Shown in pieces: positions 43,045 through 51,256 of a stretch of DNA of 64,000 nucleotides (the stretch's first letter is position 1; each line of letters begins with the position of its first letter). A model generated the notes under the pieces. It did not search any database and was not told the origin of the DNA. It saw only the letters and a list, made by a program, of their open reading frames with translations. Location: assembly GCA_965276765.1 (NCBI GenBank), contig OZ255627.1:806001-870000 (forward strand), given 5' to 3'. The position numbers and the translations under genes are program-made. Source of the stretch: G965276765 sp965276765. Its GTDB lineage: Bacteria > Actinomycetota > Acidimicrobiia > Acidimicrobiales > Palsa-688.

Positions 43045-43385
43045 ACGCGGTCGTGGTCCCCATCCGCGGACGCTCCAACGCCTGGGCGGTTCTCGCCGAG
43101 GGGCTGACTTACCGGCGCACGGTCCGTGCCCGCTACCACGGCACGCTCCGGCTCCTATGCCCGCACGTGCTCGGGTGGAAAAACGGCAGGGGGAAGGTCC
43201 TCAGCTACCAGCTCGGCGGGACCGACCGGCCCGGGCAGCAGTGGCGCTCGATGTTCGTCGACGAGATCGACGACGCCACGCTCGGCGACGAAACCTGGCA
43301 GACAGCTGACAACTATGCCGGCGACTCGAACGGCATCGATATCGTCGAACTCGCTGTCGACCCCACCCTGGAGCTCCCTAAGTAA
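43041..43385 (+). CDS. IS passenger protein with a WYL-like fold
   Basis: The 114-residue protein overlaps the transposase stop by ATGA and ends 9 bp before the right inverted repeat end, so it lies wholly within the element. VRARYHGTLRLLCPHVLGWKNGRGKVLSYQLGG and WRSMFVDEIDDATLGDETW resemble the ligand-binding WYL-type beta domain (base strand, PHxLG, then a WR-x-F/L-DEI strand), but no DNA-binding part is present. It may regulate transposition or be cargo. I do not know of a described role. Confidence 0.62.
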   Translation: MNAVVVPIRGRSNAWAVLAEGLTYRRTVRARYHGTLRLLCPHVLGWKNGRGKVLSYQLGGTDRPGQQWRSMFVDEIDDATLGDETWQTADNYAGDSNGIDIVELAVDPTLELPK

Positions 43386-43401
43386 ACGGTATTGCCATTA
43401 G

Positions 43402-45037
43402 CCCAGGCTGTTCAGTGGGACGGGTTGTCTGAGCTGGGTGTATCCGCGAAGAGGCCCTCCGGGTAAGGGAAACTGCGCTTGTCGAAGGCTGCAGGGACCC
43501 AACCAGGAGGGCACTTCTCAGGTGAAGCGTAACCGCCGTCGTCGGGGCTTGAGGGTGACCACGGGGGGCAAGGGAGTGGTTGGTCATGCCGGGGCCCGCC
43601 TGCTGGCTGATCTGGCTGATGCGGTCGGGCTGGGCGAAGCGCTGTCTGTGGCGATGGCGCCGAGCAAGATCCGCTCTGCGGGCCATGACCGTGGCAGGGT
43701 GCTGGTCGATCTGGCGGTGACTCTCGCCGATGGCGGCGAGACGATCTCGGATCTGGCCGTGCTACGCGACCAGCCGGAACTGTTCGGCGAGGTGGCGTCG
43801 ACCCCGACGGCGTGGCGGACCCTCGAAGCCGTCGGCAATGCCGGCTTGGCTCGGATCGCCGAGGCGAGAGCCGAAGCACGGGCGGCGGCGTGGGCGGCCG
43901 GTGCCGATCCGGGGTTTTATGTGATCGATATCGACGGGACCCTGATCGGGTCGCATTCCGATAAACAGGGCGCGGCGCCGACCTACAAGCGCGGCTACGG
44001 GTTCCATCCCCTCGTGGCGTTCTTAGACGCCACCGGCGAGGCCCTCGCCGGGCTTTTGCGACCGGGGAACGCCGGGTCGGGGACCGCCACCGACCATGTC
44101 ACCGTGTTAGATCAGGCTCTCGGCCAACTGCCTGTCGACCCGGCGGTCACCGAGATCACGGTGCGGACCGACTCGGCGGGCTGCTCGCATCATTTTGTCG
44201 ACGCCTGCAGCGAACGCAATGTGCGCTTCAGTCTCGGGCATCGCCTCAGCGCGGAGATCGCCACGGTGGCGGTAACCATGCCCAACAGGGCCTGGGTTCG
44301 GGCGGTCAGCGCGGACGGCTCCGACCTGCGCGCCGATGCCGAGGTGGCTGAGATCACCGGGCTGGTCGACTTGTCCGCCTGGCCGGCGGGGACCCGGATG
44401 ATCGCCCGGCGCGAGCACTGCCATCCCGGCGCCCAGCTCACCTTCACCGATATCGACGGGCGCCGCTACCAAGTCTTCATCACCGATGCCACCGAGGGTG
44501 ACATCGCCTACCTCGAAGCCCTCCAACGCGGCCGGGGCCGAGCCGAACGGCTCATCTGTGACGCCAAGGACACCGGCATGAACAATCTGCCCTCCGCGTC
44601 GTTCGCTATCAACGCCGCCTGGCTTGCTGTGGTCGGGATCGCGTGTGACCTGTTGGCCTGGTCGAGACTGCTGGTCCTCGACGCAGAACTCGCCGCCGCC
44701 GAGCCGAAACGGCTCCGCTACTGCCTGCTGCACGCGGCCGGCATCATCGTCACCACCGGCCGGCGCCGACAGCTGCGTATCGCCGCCGGCTGGCCGTGGG
44801 CCGACCAGCTCGTCGCCGCCTTCGACCGCCTCAGCCTCCTCCGACTACAGATCTGAGCGGTCCACCCGCGGTCTACCGGCGACCGCATCAGCCACGACCA
44901 CGACCGGCCAACCCAACCCAACCTCAAGCCGCTCTGGACAATCGCGCTCCGACCCCCGCCGCCACCACCAATCAGCGCGTCAACGACCAGATCGTCAACC
45001 ATCACCACAACCACGAGGGCCTACTGAAAGGTCTGGG
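43402..45037 (+). mobile_element. IS1380-family insertion sequence, 1636 bp
   Basis: The ends CCCAGGCTGTTCAGTGGG (left) and the complement of CCCAGACCTTTCAGTAGG (right) are imperfect inverted repeats. Both flanks carry TTAG (43398-43401 and 45038-45041), the expected 4-bp target duplication. It contains one IS1380-type transposase gene and about 180 bp of non-coding sequence before the right end. The IS4 element lies in its left junction. Confidence 0.85.
43522..44856 (+). CDS. IS1380-family transposase
   Basis: The 444-residue protein has the DDE set of the family: YVIDIDGTLIGSHSDKQGAA (first Asp, about residue 137), ITVRTDSAGCSHHFVDAC (second Asp, about 217) and RAERLICDAKDTGMNNLPS (Glu, about 343). 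HPLVAFLDATGEALAGLLRPGNAGS is also typical. GTG 43522 follows AGGAGG at some distance. The frame is intact, so this element may still be mobile or able to act in trans. Confidence 0.9.
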   Translation: MKRNRRRRGLRVTTGGKGVVGHAGARLLADLADAVGLGEALSVAMAPSKIRSAGHDRGRVLVDLAVTLADGGETISDLAVLRDQPELFGEVASTPTAWRTLEAVGNAGLARIAEARAEARAAAWAAGADPGFYVIDIDGTLIGSHSDKQGAAPTYKRGYGFHPLVAFLDATGEALAGLLRPGNAGSGTATDHVTVLDQALGQLPVDPAVTEITVRTDSAGCSHHFVDACSERNVRFSLGHRLSAEIATVAVTMPNRAWVRAVSADGSDLRADAEVAEITGLVDLSAWPAGTRMIARREHCHPGAQLTFTDIDGRRYQVFITDATEGDIAYLEALQRGRGRAERLICDAKDTGMNNLPSASFAINAAWLAVVGIACDLLAWSRLLVLDAELAAAEPKRLRYCLLHAAGIIVTTGRRRQLRIAAGWPWADQLVAAFDRLSLLRLQI

Positions 45038-45316
45038 TTAGTTAGCCAGTCGCCGCTAACCAGGAGACCCCGCTTCGGGTCGCCATCTCAGGCGCCCGAC
45101 GTCCGCACCCGCCTCTGACACCGCCAGATGACCGTGCCGCAACACCATCCCCACGTGACAATCGTTGGCATCCCCGCGTGACCCGATCGAGAGTGTGTCA
45201 GTCAGCCCTTCCTCCGTCGGGACGGACTTCAGCCATGTTCCTTCGGCTCCACCCAGCCCGAAGCAACCAATGCTTGGATGGTTCTGGTTGTGACGACTGA
45301 ATCTTCGAGGAGAACA

Positions 45317-46039
45317 ATGACCGACCGCCCTGACGCGCAAGTGAGCCCCGCCCAGCTGAGCATCCCACGAGCCCAAGGTGCCATGGCCCAGCTCGACCAC
45401 AGCCAGCTGCTCACCTCACAGACCGAAACCATTGAGACCCCCCGACGCCGCTACGGCCTCGGAGCCAAGCTCCTCTTCGCCGTGCTCAACTTGGTCTACG
45501 GCCAGCCTCGCACGCTGTCAAAGTTCAAGGTCATCGAACTCGTCGCCCGCGTCCCTTACCAGGCGTGGGAGCAGGTGGCCTATATCGCCATCACCCAGAC
45601 CCACACCCGGCCCGAGTTCGCTCGACGGATCTTCGACCGAGTATCCGAAAGCCGCGGCCAACAAGACAACGAGCAGTGGCATCTGCTCATCCTCGAAGAG
45701 CTGATCGTCAAACAGGGTGCACGGGAGGGCTGGGTCAAGTTCACCGTCATCCCCCAGACCTTGGCGTTCGCCTACTACCAGCTGTCATGGTTGCTCTATG
45801 TGATCCGCCCGGCCTGGAGCTACCGGCTCAACGCCGACTTCGAAGACCACGCCGAACACGAGTACGCCCACCTCGTCGCCGAGCACCCCGAGTGGGAGAC
45901 CAAGCCGTTCGACAGCGCCTTCGCGGACGACTACGCCCGCCTCGCCACCCTTGCCGACCTCTTCCGCCAGATCAGCTACGACGAACGAGTCCACAAGCAA
46001 GAGAGCCTCGCAGCCATGGACCGCCCACGCTTCAGCTGA
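45317..46039 (+). CDS. Alternative oxidase-like di-iron protein
   Basis: The 240-residue protein shows four AOX-type iron-ligand helices in order: VIELVARVPYQAWEQVAYIA (Glu), QDNEQWHLLILEELIV (like NERMHL, with Glu and His), FEDHAEHEYAHLV (like LEEEA) and ISYDERVHKQE (like ADEAHH). Two hydrophobic stretches between them could lie in the membrane surface (VIPQTLAFAYYQLSWLLYVI). In mitochondria and some bacteria AOX oxidises ubiquinol with O2 and bypasses proton pumping. AGGAGAACA precedes ATG 45317, and the gene is alone. Divergent spacing of ligands means another ferritin-like activity is possible. Confidence 0.72.
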   Translation: MTDRPDAQVSPAQLSIPRAQGAMAQLDHSQLLTSQTETIETPRRRYGLGAKLLFAVLNLVYGQPRTLSKFKVIELVARVPYQAWEQVAYIAITQTHTRPEFARRIFDRVSESRGQQDNEQWHLLILEELIVKQGAREGWVKFTVIPQTLAFAYYQLSWLLYVIRPAWSYRLNADFEDHAEHEYAHLVAEHPEWETKPFDSAFADDYARLATLADLFRQISYDERVHKQESLAAMDRPRFS

Positions 46040-46166
46040 CTCAACGCGGTCCAAACAGAGCCGGCCTGGAGGAGCGCGCAGCGCTTGGCCTTCGGGATGC
46101 TCACCGGTCTCGTGGGCGGCGGCAAGGAGGAAGCCCGGCGATCACCGGCCAGTTCGTGACAGCTCT

Positions 46167-46646
46167 CTACGACTCCTTGGGCTCGTCTGAGTCGATCAGG
46201 CGGTGAAGGAGCGCGACGAGTTGCCGCAGCTCATCGGTTCGGAGAGCACTGACGGCTCGGGGCGGCCGGAGCAGGATGGCATCGACGGTCGCAACAGCAG
46301 CGTGACCGGCCGCCGTGAGGTTGACGAGCTTGCGGCGTCGGTCGTCGGGGTGAGGTCGGCGTTCGACCAGGCCATGAGCCTCAAGCTTGTCGACCACGAG
46401 GGTCGCGTAGGGAGCGTCGAAGCCGTTGGCTTCAGCGAGCTGGGAGAGCGTGAGTGGCCCGTGGCGGAGTTGGAACAGGACCTTCCCTCGCCCGGCGCCG
46501 AGGCGGAACCCGAGCGCGTTCGCGAGGTCGCCGTGGCGGCTGTGCGCATCGACGAACTGTTGCATGAGGGTCCACGCCTGCTCGGCGGTTCCAGCCGAGC
46601 CTCGAGACCTCGTCGCCGTCTTGCCGGTCGGCGCGCCAGTCACCAT
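46167..46646 (-). CDS. MarR-family transcriptional regulator
   Basis: The 159-residue protein has the winged helix of MarR: GRGKVLFQLRHGPLTLSQLAEANGFDAPYATLVVDKLEAHGLVERRPHPDDRRRKLVNLTAAG (about residues 52-115), flanked by dimerisation helices. Its ATG overlaps the stop of the SDR gene, so the two are one transcript starting at the leaderless SDR promoter. It probably controls that promoter in response to a small molecule. Confidence 0.88.
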   Translation of the reverse strand: MVTGAPTGKTATRSRGSAGTAEQAWTLMQQFVDAHSRHGDLANALGFRLGAGRGKVLFQLRHGPLTLSQLAEANGFDAPYATLVVDKLEAHGLVERRPHPDDRRRKLVNLTAAGHAAVATVDAILLRPPRAVSALRTDELRQLVALLHRLIDSDEPKES

Positions 46647-47371
46647 GGCACCTTCTGGCCGCGGTAATCCACGTAGTGGAGACCCGGCCTGTCGCGAAGG
46701 GCGTCGATGATCCTCACCACGTTGGGGATGCTGTCATGGATGGTGAGACGAGCGTTGGGGCCGCCGAGGTCGGTCTTGACCCAGCCTGGAGCCATGAGAA
46801 GAAGGGTCCGTGGGTCGTCGCGGTGACGTGCGGCGTAGCTGCGCATCAGTTGATTGAGGGCCGATTTGCTGGCCCGGTAGACCTCGCCGCCGCCTCGTTC
46901 GTTGTTGGCGACGCTGCCCTGGCCCGACGACATCACCCCGATGGTCCCTGTCGGCTCGACGTGATCTTGGAGGGCCTCGATGACTCGTAGCGGCCCCAAG
47001 GCGTTGGTGACCATGATTCGGATGAACTCGTCAGTGGCCACGTCAGCGACTGTCTCCTCTGCCCCATTGGCGACGCCGGCGTTCACGAAGAGGAGATCAA
47101 AGGTTCTCTGCGCGAGGCGGCTGTGTAACGCTGCGATCTGTTCTGGTGCCGTGATGTCGACCGTTTCGATCTCCATCTTGTCGCTGTAGCGGTCGGCGAG
47201 GTCGTGGAGGCCCGTCCTGTCCGTGCTGCGCACAGTGGCGGTGACGTGCCAGTCACTACGGGCCCACTCTTCGGCGAGCGCTAGCCCGAGGCCTCGAGAT
47301 GCGCCGATCAGGAGAACCCGTCTCGTGGGGGTTGCATCTGCGGGGTGGGAGTCCGAGTTCGTTATAGGCAT
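46640..47371 (-). CDS. Short-chain dehydrogenase/reductase (CsgA-like)
   Basis: The 243-residue SDR has RVLLIGASRGLGLALAEEW (cofactor loop, about residues 18-36), LLFVNAGVANG, VMSSGQGSV with the catalytic Ser region, and YRASKSALNQLMRSY with the YxxxK. APGWVKTDLGGPNA follows. It resembles the C-factor/CsgA-type SDRs. The start is ATG 47371, directly 7 nt after a -10 box. It is upstream of and coupled to the MarR gene. Confidence 0.9.
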   Translation of the reverse strand: MPITNSDSHPADATPTRRVLLIGASRGLGLALAEEWARSDWHVTATVRSTDRTGLHDLADRYSDKMEIETVDITAPEQIAALHSRLAQRTFDLLFVNAGVANGAEETVADVATDEFIRIMVTNALGPLRVIEALQDHVEPTGTIGVMSSGQGSVANNERGGGEVYRASKSALNQLMRSYAARHRDDPRTLLLMAPGWVKTDLGGPNARLTIHDSIPNVVRIIDALRDRPGLHYVDYRGQKVPW

Positions 47372-47378
47372 GCCAACA

Positions 47379-47384
47379 ATTGTA
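47379..47384 (-). promoter_or_regulatory. -10 box TACAAT of leaderless SDR-MarR operon
   Basis: On the minus strand TACAAT lies 7 nt before ATG 47371. The flanking sequence ATGACATTACATGACCTACAATTGT has dyad symmetry that could be the MarR site. Confidence 0.5.
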
Positions 47385-47626
47385 GGTCATGTAATGACAT
47401 CCGCCAAGCCGGGTACCAGACGTTGGATCAGGGTCCGCCGTGACGATCACGAGAACTTGAGGAGGCCCCTGCAGGCGGTTCGACTTGTGGAACGCCTCGC
47501 AAGCTCATCAGGTGGCAAGATCTCGGCCGGCTGAAGGTGACGCCTGCGGCTGCTCGTCGGGCAGGCCGGCCGGGCGTGTCGCTTGACGTGTCGTCCCGCC
47601 CGGGTTGATCGCGGGTCGTGGCGCCG

Positions 47627-48151
47627 TCAGGGCAGCTGGCGCCGGTAGCGGACCTCCGCGATGGGGAAGCCGACGCTGTCGTCGTGCTTGGTGGCGCCGT
47701 CGTGTCTCCACCCGCCAGCTTCGTAGAACCGGCGTGCTCGCTCGTTGCTGTCGAGCACCCAAAGGGTGGCCTGCGTGTACCCGAAGCCGTCGAGAGAGGC
47801 CAGGGCCGCCACCATGAGGTTGCGCCCCGTGCCCTGTCCCCATCGCTCTGGAAGCAGGTAGATCGCTCGGACCTCGCCGTGGTCGCCGTCTTCGTCCCGG
47901 GAAGGCCCGACGCTGGCGAAGCCGACGACAGACGCGTCGAGGTCGGCGACGAGCACGACCTCACCGTCGCGAGTTCCACGCTCGAAGTGGCGCCGCCAGG
48001 CCTCACCCCGCTGCACCGAGTCGAGCCCGTCGAGATACTCCTGCGGGAATCGCCCTTGGTAAGCGGCCTGCCATGAGCGAACGTGGACGATCCCGATGCC
48101 CATGGCGTCGATCGCTTGAGCAGGACGGACAGTCGGGGCTTCTGCATCCAT
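47627..48151 (-). CDS. GNAT-family N-acetyltransferase
   Basis: The 174-residue protein has the GNAT motif A: VRAIYLLPERWGQGTGRNLMVAALASL (about residues 92-118, with the QGTGR acetyl-CoA loop), preceded by VVLVADLDASVVGFASVG and followed by LWVLDSNERARRFYEAGGW. It acetylates an unknown amine. ATG 48151 is used because the longer frame upstream has no family similarity. Confidence 0.86.
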   Translation of the reverse strand: MDAEAPTVRPAQAIDAMGIGIVHVRSWQAAYQGRFPQEYLDGLDSVQRGEAWRRHFERGTRDGEVVLVADLDASVVGFASVGPSRDEDGDHGEVRAIYLLPERWGQGTGRNLMVAALASLDGFGYTQATLWVLDSNERARRFYEAGGWRHDGATKHDDSVGFPIAEVRYRRQLP

Positions 48152-48237
48152 CGTCTGATGGTGCCGGCCGGTGCCCAGCTTTGCAACCGACTTCAGCCGT
48201 CGGCCAGAGGAGTGACTCACGCGATTTCTTGGAAAGG

Positions 48238-48301
48238 GAGCGACCTACGGAGCGACGATCTGCACTTCCGACCGACCACCAGTTCGTGCCGCAAACGGAT
48301 C
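48238..48301 (-). repeat. Dispersed intergenic repeat, copy D (reverse)
   Basis: In reverse it reads GATCCGTTTGCGGCACGAAC ... GATCGTCGCTCCGTAGGTCG, matching copies C and E along its whole length with scattered differences. Confidence 0.55.
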
Positions 48302-48331
48302 GGTCATCGGACGAGGAAGTTGGCTAGAGCA

Positions 48332-48987
48332 TCAGCCAGGCGCGGGAGCTTCTTCGGCCAGGTGGTGGCCAGCGTCGAGGGTGTGGCCGCTCAGGTCGCT
48401 GACCCATGGACGCCAGACACCAAGCACGTCATCGTCGTACAGCTCGGCCAGGTCGTCCTTTGCGCCCCAGAGGACAAGCAGGGGGCCGGTGATTCGACGC
48501 CCGGCGCGCCGATCCTCGTCGTCTGCGTTTCGGTCGACACCGAGACCGGCCCGGTAGTCCTCGCACATGGCGTGTTGCAGGGCCGGATCGGCGACCGCCC
48601 CGGCGGCGTCGGCGTAGTTGTCGACCCCCATGGCGTCCGGTTCCAGCCGGTACCAGGCCTCGACGTCCCTGGCAATCAGCCGCTCGGCCAGCGGCGCGGG
48701 CTGACCCATGAAGAACCAGTGCCACCAAGCGGTAGCAAAGCGGGCATCGCAACGTTCCAGGGCCTCACCGATCGGGACGTCACCGAGGATGACCGTCCGG
48801 TCGACCGAGTCTGGGTAGTCGAGGGCTAGCCGTTGGACCACGTAGCCACCGCGGTCGTGGCCTACGGTATCGAACCGGTCGTGGCCGAGGGCTCCCATGA
48901 GGGCCAGCAGGTCGGCGGCCATGGCCCGCTACCGCGTACCAGGTGGTGTGGGTACAGGATGGCCGTGCACGAGCAGCACAGGGATCG
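48332..48987 (-). pseudogene. Alpha/beta hydrolase (epoxide-hydrolase-like), internally deleted
   Basis: From 48922 the frame reads MAADLLALMGALGHDRFDTVGHDRGGYVVQRLALDYP, with the nucleophile elbow GHDRGG, then FATAWWHWFFMGQPAPLAERLI and the C-terminal GHTLDAGHHLAEEAPAPG with the catalytic His. Upstream, IPVLLVHGHPV (about 48987-48957) is the HG oxyanion-hole strand of the same family, but a stop and loss of ~40 residues separate them. So the gene has a deletion after the first strand and a shortened C-terminus. Confidence 0.65.
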
Positions 48988-49000
48988 GGCAAGGAGACGG

Positions 49001-49879
49001 TCAGCCTCGCTTCGAGAGCACCGTATAGGCGTATTCCTCGAAGCGTCGCAGGTCCTCGGGTTCGACATCGCCGGGGTCGTCGTCGCCGCCGACCAGCAGG
49101 TCGAAGAGGCTGACCAGGTCCCAGTACGCCTGATCGTGGAGCTCCCGGCCCGTAATCGTCCGGTACCAGGACAGGAACCCGTCAGCAGCGGCTTGGCCGT
49201 AGTCAGCAACGAGATTCCAGCGCATGTGGCCGACGTCGAGTTCGGGCGGCCCCCACGATGCCTGGGTCCAGTCCACCACCCCGGTGAGACGACCATCCGA
49301 CCACAACGTGTTCTCCGGGTGGTAGTCGCGGTGGATCATCGTCATCGCCGTGACCGGGGGTGGTTCACGCACGACGGCGATCGCCCGCGCCCACACCGCT
49401 GTCACCGGCATCCAGGAAGGCAAGCAGGCGTGGGCCCGGTCGTAGTAGAGCCGGTACGGCTTAAGTCGGGATCGACACTCGGCGTCGATGTTGTGGATGC
49501 GGGCCGCGGTCTCGGCGAGCTGGGAACAAAAGCCGTCGGCGTTCGTGTCCTCCGGGCGGGGCGGATGGCCATCGAGGCGGGTCAGGAGCAGAGCTGGTAC
49601 GTCACAGGACTCCCCTTCGGGGTCGGCTGCCACGACAGCCGGAGCCGACACCGCGCTCGACTGTAAGACGTCAAGGATGCAAGTTTCGCGTTCGACCGTG
49701 TAGTCAGGGTCGTCCGCCTCCCAGCCGGCACGAGCCCAGCGGCGAAGAACAAGACCAAAGGTGCGGTGGCGCTCGTCGACGACGTCGATCGCATGGTTGA
49801 CATGCCAGCCGCCCAGGGGCAGGCGCTGAACCGACTCGATACGGCTCCCGGGACCGATCATCTCGGTCACCCACCCCAT
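49001..49879 (-). CDS. APH-family phosphotransferase
   Basis: About 292 residues with the APH fold: VQRLPLGGWHVNHAIDVVD, LVLRRWAR, VPALLLTRLDGHPPRP, the catalytic loop MTMIHRDYHPENTLWSDGR (about residues 190-208), and GVVDWTQASWGPPELDVGHMRW with the metal-binding Asp. ATG 49879 gives the usual length. It may modify an antibiotic or sugar; context offers no hint. Confidence 0.85.
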   Translation of the reverse strand: MGWVTEMIGPGSRIESVQRLPLGGWHVNHAIDVVDERHRTFGLVLRRWARAGWEADDPDYTVERETCILDVLQSSAVSAPAVVAADPEGESCDVPALLLTRLDGHPPRPEDTNADGFCSQLAETAARIHNIDAECRSRLKPYRLYYDRAHACLPSWMPVTAVWARAIAVVREPPPVTAMTMIHRDYHPENTLWSDGRLTGVVDWTQASWGPPELDVGHMRWNLVADYGQAAADGFLSWYRTITGRELHDQAYWDLVSLFDLLVGGDDDPGDVEPEDLRRFEEYAYTVLSKRG

Positions 49880-49988
49880 AGCCCGATCTGGCAGCACCCC
49901 CCGATTCTGGCCCCTCGGGGCAAGACTACCGATCAAGCTGCCTCGATGACCGATCCTTGATCGGCACGAACGCCGATCCCAGAAGCGC

Positions 49989-50366
49989 CTACAGTCCTGC
50001 GGCTGTTCGGGTCTGCGGGTTCCACTCGACAAACTCAATGACTGGCCCGGCGGGGAAGCCCACGGTGACGTTGCGACCGACGGCTTGTTGGGCGGGCTCC
50101 CGGCGGATCGTCGCCCCGCCCGATTGGGCCTCGTCTATGGCTTGGTCAAGGTCGTCCACTACGACGGTGAGGTCGGTGCTCCGGAAGGGCTCAAGCATCT
50201 CGTCGGCGGCCGCCAGGACAAGTACGTCGCCGACCAAAGCGAGCTGAAGGCCTGCCGCGTGTCCGAACCGCAGCCGAACGCCGCAGACCCCAGATGCCCC
50301 CAACGCGTCGACCGCGGAGTCAAGGTCTTCGACGTACATGCGAGCGAAGGTGGCGAGAACGACCAC
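49989..50366 (-). CDS. VOC-family protein
   Basis: The 125-residue single VOC module reads TFARMYVEDLDSAVDALGA, LQLALVGDVLVLAAADEMLEPFRST, LTVVVDDLDQAIDEAQSGGA and FPAGPVIEFVEWNP. The start is GTG 50366, 6 nt after TATCGT (50373-50378), a leaderless layout. It is divergent from the GNAT gene at 50468. Confidence 0.83.
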   Translation of the reverse strand: MVVLATFARMYVEDLDSAVDALGASGVCGVRLRFGHAAGLQLALVGDVLVLAAADEMLEPFRSTDLTVVVDDLDQAIDEAQSGGATIRREPAQQAVGRNVTVGFPAGPVIEFVEWNPQTRTAAGL

Positions 50367-50467
50367 GCTCCGACGATACGAGCACGCGAGCGTCGTGTCA
50401 CTCGCCGATCGTCAGAGAAGCCCGACGCTGTGTGCGGCCCCGCCACGGCATGCGACGCTGGTCGGCA

Positions 50468-51013
50468 ATGACCCTCGACCTGTGCGTTGCGACTGCTGCC
50501 GACGCGACCGCCATCCAGGCGTTGATCACGGCGTCGGTGGAGGCGATCTTCCCCGCCTTCTATGACGCACAGCAGACCGCGAGCGGCGTGCGGTACATCG
50601 GAGTGCTGGACCCGACGCTTATCGCAGACGGCACGTACTTCGTGGTCCAGGCACCGGACGGGACGCTGGCCGCATGCGGTGGGTGGAGCCGGCGGGACAA
50701 GCTCTTCAACGGTGCCGCTCTCACCGGGGGCGAGGCCCGACTGCTCGACCCGGCCACCGAGCCCGCGCGAGTGCGGGCGATGTTCGTCCACCACTACTGG
50801 ACCCGACGCGGGCTCGGCACCCTCATTCTTCAGGCCTGCGCGGGAGCCGCCCGGGCCGAAGGCTTCACCGAGTTGGCCCTGATGGCGACCATGCCCGGCG
50901 TGGCGCTCTACCGATCCTGGGGCTTCGGCAACGAGATGCCACAGAATCTGACGATGCCAGACGGCGTCGTGGTGCCCGGGGTCGCCATGTCCCGAAAGAT
51001 CGCGGCGACCTGA
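50468..51013 (+). CDS. GNAT-family N-acetyltransferase
   Basis: The 181-residue protein has VRAMFVHHYWTRRGLGTLILQACAGAARAEGF (about residues 99-130), the acetyl-CoA-binding motif A, and ELALMATMPGVALYRSWGFG after it. N-terminal DATAIQALITASVEAIFPAFY forms the usual helix pair. Its substrate is unknown. ATG 50468 is the start by homology to the first GNAT strand (LDLCVATAADA). Confidence 0.86.
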   Translation: MTLDLCVATAADATAIQALITASVEAIFPAFYDAQQTASGVRYIGVLDPTLIADGTYFVVQAPDGTLAACGGWSRRDKLFNGAALTGGEARLLDPATEPARVRAMFVHHYWTRRGLGTLILQACAGAARAEGFTELALMATMPGVALYRSWGFGNEMPQNLTMPDGVVVPGVAMSRKIAAT

Positions 51014-51176
51014 TCGACCGTCAGCGGCTGGTGTCCGGAACGCTTGGCGAGCCGGCCGCTGCGGGAGCCGCCCAGGCGGTCACTGGGCTACCACCCCACG
51101 ATCCCCGCAAGCGGAACGATCTACGGCACACCGAGATGGCTCGCCAAATGAAGGCCGTTGGCGGCGTCGCCGCAAG

Positions 51177-51244
51177 CGGATCCCGTCGCGGCACAAACCT
51201 CTGTTCGTCTCCGAGGAGCCGATCGTCGTTCCGTAGGTCGTTCC
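51177..51244 (+). repeat. Dispersed intergenic repeat, copy E
   Basis: Reads CGGATCCCGTCGCGGCAC ... GATCGTCGTTCCGTAGGTCG. A partial reverse copy (GTGCCGTAGATCGTTCCGCT in reverse) is at 51107-51131, close by. Confidence 0.55.
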
Positions 51245-51256
51245 TTGCGGGCAGGG

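Larger units (their letters stand above)
41590..43394 (+). mobile_element. IS4-family insertion sequence with passenger gene, 1805 bp
   Basis: Perfect 16-bp terminal inverted repeats (CAATACCGTTTACTTA at 41590-41605 and its complement at 43379-43394) enclose a transposase and a second gene. The flanks carry a perfect 10-bp direct repeat, CCATTAGCCC, at 41580-41589 and 43395-43404, taken as the target duplication. The left repeat contains a TTTACT that is 17 bp before the TATTCT -10 box of the transposase. The target is the left junction of the IS1380-family element. Confidence 0.9.
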
